DNA from: Rhizodiscina lignyota
Taxonomy: Eukaryota; Ascomycota; Dothideomycetes; Aulographales; Rhizodiscinaceae
Direction: 5' to 3'
NCBI GenBank assembly: GCA_010015805.1
Contig: ML978147.1
Location: forward strand, 78,283-142,282
DNA: 64,000 nucleotides
Below the pieces are notes generated by a model. That model searched no databases. It was not told where the DNA came from and saw only the letters and a program-made list of their open reading frames with translations. Positions 24,089-35,380 of this stretch are shown one piece after another. The first letter of the stretch is position 1. Each line of letters opens with the position of its first letter. Both the position numbers and the translations under genes were made by a program.

Positions 24089-25178
24089 TCACTCCAGCCG
24101 CTCAATGGCAAATGTTGTCCTCCCAACACCCTCACCGCCAAACGTAGGCGCGTCCTTCAACCACGACGGCACGTCGTACCAAGCCTGCACTTTCCACCTC
24201 GTCCCTGTCCGTCTTCCAACCTCTTCCCACATCTTCGTCAAGCTTGCTTCATCATGCTGATACATAACCCACTTGAGCTCCGACCCACTATCCTTACTCT
24301 GCCGTATCACCTCCCTCGCCGGCGTCGCACCAATCTGCCATCCCACCAGCACACTCCCTGGAACAGGCTTTAGCAGTTTGGAAGCGGCGACGCTGGCCTC
24401 GAGCTGCTGATCCCAGCCCCAGAGGTGGAAGAACAGTGCCGCCCAGACGATGTCAAAGGTGCCTTGGGCATTCTTGCTGAATTCATCTGCAGGGTTCAGG
24501 ACATCGTGGGTAATGAAGGTCGCCTGTAGCGTGTCTTGATCGCGGAAGTACTCATATCCGCACTTGATCAAGCTGGGCGAGAGGTCTGCGCCGCTCAGAG
24601 CGGAGGTGGGAACACCATCGAGGGCAAGCTGTCGGAGATTCTGGCCGAAGCCGCAGCCCAGGTCGAGCAGCGTGGTACCCGGCACGGATTTCAAGTGTGA
24701 GAGGATGTACGCGTAGTGAGGATGGTTCTGGATTGAAGGCGAAGTGAAGCCAAGCAGGCCAATGCAGCCGTATGGAGCAATATCCCAGGCTTTGTCGCGC
24801 TGTGATGCCCAGTCAGATTGCTATCGTGAACAGGATGCATCCCATCCCAAGGAGTGCATGATATGCGCATGTATGCCGGCGCGGAAGATGCCGCAGTGGA
24901 TATGAACAGGAGCAATCAAGCAAGGGGATTCTCGATTCAAAAACAGAAGGCGAGATAGAAGAACGCACCAGGGCTAGGGCATGCGGAAGCACGTCGCTCG
25001 GCGGTATGCCGCTGTACTGCTCCAGCAGCTGTCGGGCAGCGGGCGTTAGATCTGTGACATCAGTCTTCCACATCGGGCCATCGCGAGACCTTTTTCCGCG
25101 AAACCATTCTGGCCGCTCCTTCTCCGAATGCGTATTCCCTGCCTGCTCCAAGCTCTTATGATCTGCCAACGCTGCCAT
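24089..25178 (-). CDS. SAM-dependent small-molecule methyltransferase (AusD-like family)
   Basis: Two exons (25178-24969 and 24799-24089; 169-bp intron) give 306 residues. The N-terminal motif RPEWFRGKRSRDGPMWKTDV, followed by DLTPAARQLLEQYSGIP and RDKAWDIAPYGCIG, is characteristic of the fungal family that includes meroterpenoid and other secondary-metabolite methyltransferases. Motif I is LLDLGCGFGQNLRQL (about residues 129-143), followed by the acidic residue in SGADLSP. FDIVWAALFFHLWGWDQQ, VLVGWQIGA and the rest fit a Rossmann methyltransferase. Length is normal for the family. No biosynthetic backbone gene lies nearby, so the substrate is unknown. The splice join is well supported, since it restores the family's ALxxRDKAW segment. 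Confidence 0.9.
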
Positions 25179-26627
25179 TTCTCGCGAGTTTAAACTTTAA
25201 TCGCGCTGACGGGAATCATCGTGGAGAAAAGGAAAGAGAGGCTAAATGGAAAGGACGGGGTACGGAAGGATGGGCTGATCCTAGGATTCAGGTAGCAGAT
25301 ACCCGTCTGGGCAGATTGGGAATCATATAACCAGAGGTATGTCTTGACACGGCCTGTTACTCTTCCTCAAACGCACTGAAGCATCGATCTACGGCAAAGT
25401 TGGAGAAGGTCAGAAGCGAAAATGCGTTCGGACGGTGACTCAAGCATCGTCACACGCCGCGCTGGAACGGTCGAAGCGAAGTCCGTTTGGGGCGAGGCAG
25501 CAGAGCTATTCCCGCTTGACGGACCGACTCTTCTCAGGGAGTCAGGGAGACCGGGGAAGGATGCGCTTCCTTGAAACCGCGGCCATTACCGAACGATGCT
25601 AGTTGCGAGAGGCAACGCGTCAAGGCGCGCGCCGCTGAACGCACCTTACATAGCTATACTCGCTGCCGGGCATGATTTGAGGTTGGCAGAATGCAAAAGG
25701 GTAAGCGAAGCTGCTGGCTAACTGCCGATCTGCGCGCTCGTCGCCATGGACTCGCTAAGAGCAGCTTCGCGTTCGGCTGTAAGCTGACGCAGGACGAATG
25801 GCACGAGGAGAGAGGGCAGCAGCGCGTTGAGCAGTTGAGCTAGTAGGCGAAGCGTTTGAGAGAAATTGAAGCTGGACGGCGCACGAATGGGGCGCGTGCG
25901 GCTTGGGCGGAAGCTGCCACGAGGATCGCCGACGCGCGTGTTAAGCGAGCTCAGCCCTGCCGAAGCGAGCAGGATGCCTTTAACTTACGAACGGCAGCAC
26001 ACTGGAGATCGCGGGCGCGGTGGAGGATTTGCATTCCAGATGACGCCGGCCGGGAGAGGGCCAAGCGAGCTCTTCACGCCGATGATGTGCGGAAATAAGA
26101 TGGCGTGACATGGCAGATCCACCATTCGATCCCACGCAAGGGGCCGCGCAGCACAGGAGCGTGGTTGTGCGCGGGCTGGCGACACCCAAGATGGCAGTTC
26201 GGTAGGCGGAGTGCCACACCCCTGTGCCCGATCAAACGGTCTTGCGTCTCACCCACACAGATGATGGATCTCACATCCAAACAGTCGACGCCCTTCTAGA
26301 ACAACTGCATGACACAGTGGTATGCGTCGCCGTGCAAAGACGGTCGTCTGTCGTCTGCATTGCTAATCGCTGCATCTATCCTGCCCGCCTCCAGGCCATG
26401 TACGTACTACTCAGCCTTGGATATGATCTCGCATTCACCGATCCACCATCACGCCCTGCCGGGAATAGCGCAGAGGCATAATGCATGCTTCCTTCCACGA
26501 AGCTTCTAGCGCCCGCCGCCGTCCTTGTTTCACCTCGCGTGCTCGTTTATTTTCCATCCTGCAGCGCTGCTCACCTCCACCACCACCACACCTCCCACCC
26601 GCTCATCTCTCCTGCCTGCCGCGGCCT
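25179..26627. other. Intergenic region upstream of the methyltransferase
   Basis: This GC-rich region holds short overlapping frames only. It includes the promoter of the minus-strand methyltransferase and the 3' region of the 142-residue gene. A short CCA/CAC-rich tract lies near 26575-26600. I see no gene in it. Confidence 0.4.
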
Positions 26628-27547
26628 CTACCGCCTGTCGGCCACTCTGTCCGCGTCGTAGAAGCGCTCGCCTCCCTGCCGGATGCCACCCCTGACATCA
26701 TCGTTTCCGGGAGCTTCCTCGGCGTACATGCGCGCCTTGTCCTCTGGCCCGCCCGCGCCCTCGAAATCGCGCGCCTTCGTTGGCCTGCGGCGTTCCAATA
26801 TTAGCAACCGTTCGCATCGACACGCCCACGCCGCTAGGGGAATTTGGCGTGGCCCGGCGCCCAGGCCCGCGTATGCAGGTGCAACTCACCGTCCGGTAGT
26901 GGGGTTGATGTCTCCGCCCTCCTCCACTGGAATCTCGCGGTTGTCTCCTGCGCCCGATGCAGCAGACCCGTATTTCACATCCGCTCCAGGGAACTTGTTC
27001 TGGACGTACTCATTGACGCCCGATTCGTTGGCTGCCATCGGGGACCAGCGGTCAGCTAATGTTTGATGTTGGCGAGGCAGGCTAGCCATTACGGCTTTGC
27101 AGCTCCAGAAGACGAATTGGAAGACGACGAGCTGGATGAGGATGAGGATTGAGACCCCGAAGACGAAGAACCTGAAGAGCTCGATGGGCTAGACCCGGCA
27201 GAGCCTGAATCTTTGTCTTTGTCTTTGTCTGAGTCTTTCGAAGGGTGCAGATACGCCCATGCAACATCCATTGTAACTCGTGAACGCCGAAATGATATTG
27301 CCCCTTGCAATTGACCGAGAGTAAGACTGAACGGAATTGAAAGCAGAGAAGAAAGACAAGAAAGACGTGCAGAAGCGTCTGACAACAGCGAGCAATGGGC
27401 AGTATATATCTACATACCAGAGTCGCTGACAGCATTCCTATTCTTCGTCCCACTTAAGTGACCTTGTTTCGCATCATACGAGTTGAGGTCACGCTCCGCC
27501 TGCTTCGCCAACACAAGGGGGTCCTGGCCTTGATAGTCCGCCGACAT
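26628..27547 (-). CDS. Small conserved hydrophilic protein, three exons
   Basis: Exons 27547-27418, 27031-26890 and 26784-26628 give 142 residues; no single open frame reveals it. The protein starts MSADYQGQDPLVLAKQAERD. It continues with ESGVNEYVQNKFPGADVKYG, then SAASGAGDNREIPVEEGGDI, and ends with PTKARDFEGAGGPEDKARM followed by a GNDDVRGGIRQGGERFYD segment. It is strongly hydrophilic with no membrane segment. I recall similar short uncharacterised proteins in ascomycetes with the same SAASGAGDNREIP core; I know of no assigned function. Both introns have GT..AG ends (GTATGT and GTGAGT donors). The first intron is 386 bp, far longer than its neighbours, and contains a Ser-rich open frame. 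Total length (429 nt) is in frame with its stop. Confidence 0.8.
27032..27417 (-). other. Long intron with Ser-coding simple repeats
   Basis: The first intron of the 142-residue gene is 386 bp. It contains repeated (ctttgt) hexamers at about 27210-27232 and a tct/tcg-rich tract. On the minus strand this reads as Asp-Lys and poly-Ser codons. A 98-codon open frame (27385-27089) covers most of it and ends in a stop before exon 2. I regard it as intronic; alternative first exons are possible. Confidence 0.5.
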
Positions 27548-29587
27548 GTTGTAGGGGGGCTTCTTCGGGGACGGACGGTGTCCTTGGAAAGTTTATATGA
27601 TATAAGACGTAGGTTTGGTAGAAGCGACGCTTAGGTAACGTGCAGTAAGTGTCACCGAGTGTGAGAAATGCTGGGTGCTGAGTGGATCGAGCAGGGTGAA
27701 AAGCAACTTAACATTTCCCTTATATATGGAAGGACTTTGGTTTTGTGGCGACGTGATGTAATGAAGACGTTATCGTAGCGAGGTTGTGCGATCCACGCCA
27801 TGGACTAACAAAACTGTCCCACAGTATGCAGATCTCCCCCTGATCTATGTATGTAAAAGAAAGCCTTCAACTATGCTATCTCGATCGCGCTTTTCTGAGC
27901 AGATAGGTGTCTCGGACTCGACTGTACGTCTAGCGCATCGGCCTAATGGGCGCGGGGTGAATGGCAGTGGAGCAGTCCATGGTTTTGGCCGAAGTGATGC
28001 TTCAAGCATGCATCCGCCCGCTATGCCCACGCGCGAGCCTCACTCCAATGTTTCACGGAAACCCTACCACTCTCCCGCGCTCGCCGGCCGGGAGCTCAAT
28101 GCGAAGCATCTCGAAGGAATGTAATCCTCAGGCCCTGCGAGCAAGCGATGTGGCCAGGCGTGAGAGAGGTTCCTTGCAACCGGTTATGACTGGCCCCAGG
28201 CTTGATGCCCAACTGCTCTTGGGTGTGACAGTGATTAATCGTCAAGCTCAAGGAGCAAAGGCGTTCATGCAAGCATTCTACAGAGGCCGCAGGATGGCCC
28301 TGAACGGTAGATAAAGCGCCATAAGGCGTCCCCGTCGAGCCCTATTCGACCGATGCTGGATGGCGCTTTAACTGCCTTGGTGTTGATATACAGACCCGAG
28401 CACCATCATTCCCTTCTCAGACATCAGAAAAAGATTATTCGCGCGGCCTTTTGTCAACTGTGGCAAAATGTTCATGCCGTCTGACAGTGTCGTACGACAT
28501 AGATGCCTAAAGTTCCACGGAAGACACAGCAACTGCCAAATAGGTCAAGAGACAATGAGATCTATATCGAGGATGGAGTATGATGTCTGAAACTCAAATA
28601 GGCGCCTCTAAACTATCCGTTCCCTATTCGCAAATTGGAGAATTCATCTCGAGTTTCTCCAGTTAAATGCTCTTCAGCGACGTACGATGCTCGTGAGCAC
28701 GCCTACTTTGAGGTCGTTGCGGAGGCAAAGGGGTTCAAGCATGAACGTTGAAGACACTTCCTTGTTGCGCGCACCAGCCCGATCAACGCATGTGCCAACG
28801 GCCAGAGCGTCGTTATTCCCGTTGCAAGATTTCTGCAAAGTATGACACCGGCGTGTTACGCGATCAGTCCGACGAGGTCATACAGTCTTACATTCAAAGG
28901 CTGTGCAGTGGTTTCGTCTATAGTGTCAAGTACGAGAACAGGAATACCGGCGTGCAAAGAGTTGCAACGGCTCTTCCATCTCGATGTGCTCGAGCACACG
29001 GTCCAGGAACAGGGCGTATGCGAACGGCATGATCGATGCGCTTATCGCCGCTACCGAAGAACATCGCCGTTGCGGAGCCGCAGTGCACGCTCATCGTCCA
29101 AGGAATCGAAACTCTAGCTCTTGCTAGCGGTATGCATTAGCGCCAGCGGCACAACGGGCTCGAGACATCCGCCGGCAGGAAGCATAAATGCATCTACATC
29201 TACTCAGCGCTATACATTTTCCCGGGAGTCATACGCGTCTCATGAACAGGCCGAGAGGCTCGAGTGTTCGGGGAGAAAGATGATGACAGAGAGGTAAGGA
29301 GATCAGATTTTCTCTTTCTAAGTAACACTTCCGTATACACCATCCGTCAAAGTGCATTAACCCGTTTTTGAAAGGTCCGAAGTTCCATCGAGGAAGGAGA
29401 AGTGAGAACTAAAATCGACAGCACCACCGGAGCGAATCCAAGTTTCATAGCGCAGGCTTTGGGGCAACGCGTGGTCACCGTACTGCCCTGAAATCCCATT
29501 CCTCATATCTTATCCGTTACTGTACCTTGATACTCATTTCGGTATCATCATATACACCAGTATGGAAGCTCATCCACGTTAACCACC
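27548..29587. other. Intergenic region between the 142-residue gene and the MAP kinase
   Basis: These 2.0 kb hold only short frames on both strands with no domain or signal peptide. They include the promoter of the 142-residue gene, with a TATA-like tatata near 27720, and the MAP kinase 3' region. I see no RNA gene or mobile element. Confidence 0.4.
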
Positions 29588-31275
29588 TTACGCCCTCATG
29601 GCATCCAAGCCCTGCAGATCTTGCTCTAGGCCATTCTGTACGCCCATACCGGCCTCCTGCGGCCTTGGATCTTCTTGACGGTAGCGGTAGTCGTCGCTGC
29701 TAGGCATCGGTACTTGCTGACCTGGCTGTTGCAAGCCAGGTTGCGGCGCGCCACTCGAGTGTCCGCCACGCACCATTTGCCTAAAGGTGCGCACCTCATC
29801 CAAGATCATCTTCTTCATCTGGTTGACATCCTCCACAACCTCGAAGTGGAAGTCGAAGGTGGTCGGGCAAGTCGGCTCGTCGCTAGCGTCGTGCCAGATC
29901 TGGAGGTAGCGGTGCTCGAGGGCCTGCTCGACGCTGATGCGGCTTGACGGGTCGAAGGCGAGCATCTTGTCCAAAAGATCCAGGGCATCGGGGTTTGCGC
30001 CACGGAAGAGGGCGGCGAAGGATACCTTCTGCATGTATGGCAGGTTGCGGACGTACTCCTGGGCACGAGGCGAGCCAATGCGTGAGAGCGTCTCCTCGTT
30101 GGGCGTACCAAGGTAGTGCAGAATCTGGTTGAGCTGATCGACATAATCACGGCCTTTGAAGAAAGGCTTGCCACCAAGCAACTCGGCGAGAATGCAGCCA
30201 ACGGACCAGACGTCAACTGTGGAGGCGTTAGTGCTGAAGTTCAACAAGTATATCGGGGTCATAGCATGAAGGCGATCTATGTGAAACTTACTGGCTTTTG
30301 TATAGCTCTGGAAGCTCAACATGATCTCTGGAGCACGGTACCACCTCGTCGCGACATACTCGGTCATGTAGCCGGCGTTCTCCTCAGGATCGATGGAGAA
30401 GCCACGCGCGAGACCGAAATCGGCAATCTTGAGCTCACAGTCGGCGTTGACGAGCAGGTTGCCAGGCTTTAGATCACGATGCAGAACGTTTGCCGAGTGA
30501 ATGTACTTGAGACCGCAAAGAATCTGGTAGATGAATGACTGGAAGTGGGCGTCGGTGAGGGGCTGGCCAGAGCGAATGATGGCAGCAAGATCGCACTCCA
30601 TCAGTTCTATTCGTGAAGTCAGCTCACTGATTACACGCTGGATATCCGTTCATTGATGACAAGCCACGAACCTTCATACAAGTAGGCCTCGTTGAAGCTG
30701 TCCGGACGTGGGATATCCATATCGTACAAGCATGTGATCTGAGGATGATGTCAGTGCTTTACGCATTCCCCACAGATGTTGTTAGAGTCGAATAGAAACA
30801 TACGTTGCGGTGTCCTGTTTATAGTTAGTCTAGATTTACTGCTACATCAATTTTGACTCCTCCCCTGGCTCAAATGTGAGGAGCCTAGAGAGTGCCGCAG
30901 GACAGACTCACCTCGGAAGTGCTGCAGAAGCTTGATCTCGCGCAGCGCGCGCTTGGCCAAAATCTTCTTGCTGAATACATTTGTGATCTTCTTGATCGCT
31001 ACACCCTCGCCAGTTGAGTTGTTCGTGGCCGCACTGTAAATTTTCAGGCGTCAGCATGAGCCCCTCAGTCGCGCGGGATCTGTTGAGCCCGCAATAATCT
31101 TCCACTTCTTGTGCCCGAAGGACAATAAGACTGTTCCGGGGGCAAACTGGTGCAAGACGTACCAGACAATACCGTACGCGCCCTGGCCCAGCTCCTTCGT
31201 GACATTGTAGCGCTCGTCAACAACAAACTCCTGGTTGAAGACCTTGAAGACCTTGCGCCCTGCAAGATCCGACAT
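29588..31275 (-). CDS. MPK1: Cell-wall-integrity MAP kinase (Slt2/Mpk1 orthologue)
   Basis: Six exons (31275-31163, 31033-30912, 30814-30804, 30738-30672, 30606-30292, 30216-29588) give 418 residues, the usual length. It is the terminal kinase of the cell-wall-integrity cascade, acting downstream of Bck1 and Mkk1/2 on transcription factors for wall synthesis. The glycine loop is GQGAYGIV, the ATP-binding lysine lies in GVAIKKI, and the catalytic loop is HRDLKPGN (D149). DFG starts at D167. The activation motif TEY is at residues 186-188, which separates it from Hog1-type TGY kinases. The start [17 protein letters not shown] is the family's conserved N-terminus. The C-terminal tail is Gln/Pro-rich. 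An 11-nt exon encodes the GHRN junction. Intron 5 (75 bp) is a multiple of three and lacks stops, so its retention would insert 25 residues just after the activation segment. Confidence 0.97.
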
Positions 31276-33834
31276 GGCTGCGTACACACGTGTAGCGGAG
31301 CGCGAGCAGCTATTTGGAATGGACGGCGAGAGCAGGCGGTCGTGTGCTCGCTTGGAGATGGAGGAGCGTGGGGAGGAAGCGAGTGAGGTTGATGCGGGCT
31401 GTGATGCGATGTGGTGGTGCGCGCTCCGCGGGGTCGACGAGGCACGAATGAGAGGACTCGTTCAGGCGCGCTGAGGTTGGTCGGGACTGGGAGCTCTATG
31501 TAGCTCCACACGCAAAAGAGGAAACAGGAGGAGACGCCGCTGCCGACGCCGGGATTGCAGGTAGGAGGTGTATATTGGGGGCTGACGGGGTGGGCAGTGT
31601 ACGGCGGTGGTGGGGTTGTTGTGCGAGGCCTTGGAGACCTGCCCGAATGGAGAGCGCGACCTTGACTACTGCCCCCAGGCCGGAGACGGCGCGTACGCTT
31701 GTTCAGAAGCTGAGAATGCTCACCAGCAACAGTGCCAATCGCCCGCTCACTCAGCACCACACCAGCACTGCTCCAGCGCCTTGCACTCGAGTGGGAGCGA
31801 TGGGGCGAAGGATCGTTAAGCTCGGCGAAGCGAGAAATTCAGGAACGGCACCCTACGACGTCGACGGATGGGCAGCAGAGGATAGAGCACGTCTCTTATA
31901 AAATTCGCCTTGTAAGGCTGCTTTCCAGCCTTTTGCATGACGAACAGGCATCGCAGGCATGGCGAGGGCACGTCTGCCGCTGGCGAGAGCTTCAATAGCC
32001 GCCGAAGATGTCGGCCTACACACCGCGACTGGTGTCGGTCTGGCGGTACGTCGCATGTCGATACTATCGACACTAATCAAGCCGTCATACCTTTCTGCAC
32101 GCGCGAGTGGAGTTTGTGGAGACGGATACACCGAGCCTCAAGGCCCGGGTATGCAGGGAGAAGCGGTGTGCCCCTGTCCTGCGTTGCTAATGTCGACCAG
32201 AGCGCCAAGGTCAAGCGAATTTTCCTTCTTTCTGATACTTAATTGAACTCGACCATTTATCATCTTGACGGTCAAGCGTTCACCTTGTTCATGACCACCG
32301 CGCTAGGTCGACTGGCCCTATGACGACACACAACTGCTCTGCCTCGTGCGCATCTGCCCAGCCAAAAGGCGGTGACGGGACGCGTAGCTTCTCAAGCTCC
32401 AGAAGCTATTGCTGGAGCTCCGAGAGCTAGCCACATCTATTGGACAAGATGACATAGCTTTGCTGAGCTATCGACATTCCTAAATTCTTACCAATTCAAC
32501 GGCCATTATGTTTAATCACAGAAAATGACTCTCCCTGTCGCTCTTCCGTTCTCGTTCTCTCATGTCCAGAATCCGAATTCGATGCGTCTAGACGGCTGGT
32601 CACCAGTTTACATAGGCAAATAGAGCACTACTTTAATTAAAGGCAACCATCAACTTACAAACCGCACGGGCAGATGGAGCCTTGGTTTGCTTAAAGTTAG
32701 AAGATCAACTCATACTTTGCACTGGTGCGTAGAGCTTTACTTAAATTAACTATAGGCGCCCGACTTACAACTCGTACAGATATATAGAATTTCGATTCGA
32801 CTTGGTGCAAGAGCTTGGCTTGCAAGTTATTCGGGTCAATCGAGTACCGCTTCCAGTAAATGCCGTCGCTCGACTTGGACACGCACCGATGCACAGAGAA
32901 CATGATGTTGAATCAAAATTGCCAGTTGGTGGCAGCAACGGTGGCAAGTACTGTTCTGAGCGACGATGGTACTGTTATTGCCGGACGGTTCGAGGCGAAG
33001 ACGGCGAGGTACATGAAAGAACGTCTCTTGATATATAGTGCCGCTATCGCTACTGAGGCTCGTAAGCTTTGGATAGAGTAGCGCTGGGCGAAGGCCCCAA
33101 TGACAGGTCACAGGCCCCAACATGCCCCTCCATGACAGAAGCGAACACGACGAAGGCGACGGCTTGTTGTCGTTCTTCGGGTTTATACGTGTATACGACA
33201 ACACCAGGTGTCACTGAGCCAATAGTGCTGCAAAGCTCAACAAGCGCATCCCGCGATGACAATCAGCATAGAGGCCTTAGAGGTCCATTTAAAGTTTGCA
33301 TATATTCGTAGAGCTTTGATTCGATAGAACTACATCGAGCAACTCTTCAATCAGTTTTGGTTGCTTACCTTCGAATTTGCACAGGTAGTTCGAGCTTAGA
33401 GTCGATCGAATATAACCATTCGTCGGACAGGAACACAATCCTGCTGCTCATTCAACAATCTCCATCTCCGCCCGTTAGTCGCACGGGGTCGCATCGAGGG
33501 AATCGTCTATCAGTTCACATTGATAAAGCGTCGATCGAAGCATGGAAGTCTTCTTCCACTCCCCGACGTGTGCCTGTTTGAGTGCAATGTCTTCCATAGC
33601 TTTGTGCCTGCGTGTCGTTTAAATTACTAATCATCACTTTCTTAAACTAGAAGCTGGGCAGGTCATGTGAGTCGCATGCTCAAGCTGTTAACATTCAAGG
33701 AAGTTGCTAAGACGAATTCAGATACGTCCGGCGGCCCCCATAGAAGCACCAACTTCCACTTCAAGAAGTCTTTACTACTAATTCACGCCCTGAAGGATAC
33801 AGCTCCACCACCACGCCAAAATCACCACCTATAT
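31276..33834. other. Promoter of the MAP kinase and intergenic region
   Basis: These 2.6 kb have no supported gene. The first 500 bp upstream of the kinase are GC-rich with CT tracts, as in a 5' leader. The part from 32250 to 33650 is AT-richer, with tttaattaa and ttaaattaa stretches. I see no RNA gene or transposon remnant. Confidence 0.4.
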
Positions 33835-34901
33835 CTAATAATCATAAAACACCAGAGCTCTCGCTTCGATGCTCTCCCTGGGATCCTTATCCTCCTCCGC
33901 AGGATTCGTAAACGCAGAGTGCGGGATTCTCCTCGCACGCCCATCGTCCAGCGAGTCGTAACACTTGATAAGCATCACCTCGTCCGGACGCTGTGCATAC
34001 TTGAAGTACCACCGATGACCCGGGTTCGGCTTAACGGTGTAAGTTTCTCCAGCACGATCTGCGTAGATCAATGCCGCGGCAACGAGATCGCTATCCGGGC
34101 AGGAGAGCGCGTCGGCGACACCGAGTGGGTCCTTGTAGATCGTCTTGATCGGACGCCATACCTATGCATCAAGTCAGCTTGCTGTAAGAGACAGCGGGAG
34201 AAAAAAATGAAAGAAGAGAATTCTTACGTTGACAATCTGGAAGCGCTTTTTGAGCAGCTCATCTGCCTCGTCGGGAAGATGATATCGCACACGGCCCTCA
34301 GAAGCGGAGTAGGACTGATCGATATGCACGCGCTTTCCTGGACCGCGCAGCTTGCCTTCCGGATCACGCTTGTCAACGGCCTGGCGGCGGATCGTGTGGT
34401 CAAAGATGAAGATGCGAGACGCTCCGGTGCTACCCCCAGGCGGTGTTAGCATCCAATTGCTATCGTAGACATGACCGGTCCTTACGCATCCTTCAAGAGC
34501 TGCTCCGTCTCCGGATAGTACTCCGCCTTGATCTTGGCGTTGTCGACGAAGTCCTTCTCCTTGCTCTCACGCTTGTAGATCTGGAATCCATGGCTATCAA
34601 GCGTGTACTTGTCCTCGTCCCCGGAGATGTCGTGGATGGTGGTATCCACCTGAATTGTTGGGTGTTGGTAGTTAACCGTCTTTCTGATCTCATATATCAG
34701 CTTTCAAACTGTCAGAAAGAAAGACGAAGACAGAGCGTACCCCACATAGGTAGGAGCCGGAGGAGTTCCATCACCCGGATCATTGTAGTAGTTAAGCGTC
34801 GTGGCAACGTCGTGCTTCTTCAACTTCTTCTCCTGCACGAGCGGCTCGACGACTTGGCCGACAATGTTGCCAGGAGCACTCTGAACTGCAGCGGTAGCCA
34901 T
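33835..34901 (-). CDS. AsaB/CmcJ-like oxygenase (hydroxylase/desaturase family)
   Basis: Four exons (34901-34741, 34683-34486, 34429-34228, 34161-33835) give 295 residues. The family includes bacterial 7-alpha-cephem methoxylase P8 chain and fungal hydroxylases or desaturases such as the one in aspergillic acid biosynthesis. These are thought to be non-heme iron, 2-oxoglutarate-dependent enzymes. Family segments visible are NYYNDPGDGTPPAPTYVG, HDISGDEDKYTLDSHGFQIY, ATGASRIFIFDHTIRR, VHIDQSYSASEGRVRYHLP, the VNVWRPIK segment, and HRWYFKYAQRPDEVMLIKCY. The HTIRR and HID residues fit metal and cosubstrate sites, by family knowledge. No secondary-metabolite backbone gene is close, so the substrate is unknown. 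All joins restore conserved segments, so the model is solid. Confidence 0.9.
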
Positions 34902-35380
34902 GATTGAATGTTTTCACAAATAAACTATCCTTCCGAAGATGTTAACGAAGTCTATCTCTTCACATCTCAATGTTTAGATATCAGAAATATATTGCCCCCG
35001 CAATGCGGGGTCAATTTGTCAGAATGCTCTGGACTTTGAGCACGCAATGCCATTCGGAAAGCATGCAACCTGAACAGCATGTATATCGAAGCCGCTCCAT
35101 CCGCACGTCATGAGCTCCTTCGGGGATCATTGATCAATCACCTTTTCGAGTTCCAACGGTTCGGTGAGCTTACCGAGGACGGGCCGATACATCCCTTCGA
35201 AATTATATTTCATACCAAGTCAAAAGGGGTGAAGGATACGGGAATCTTGCATAGATTAGAAATCGGTATGTACATATCATGGCATCATGAGCACTGTGAG
35301 TGACTCTGGCTCTATCACGTCTTCTGTATATACCCCTACTCGCACAATATGTCTCCGATATTAGTGATCTATCACGACAT
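34902..35380. other. Intergenic region between oxygenase and permease genes
   Basis: This stretch holds the oxygenase promoter and the permease 3' end. There are only short frames, and I see nothing else in it. Confidence 0.45.
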
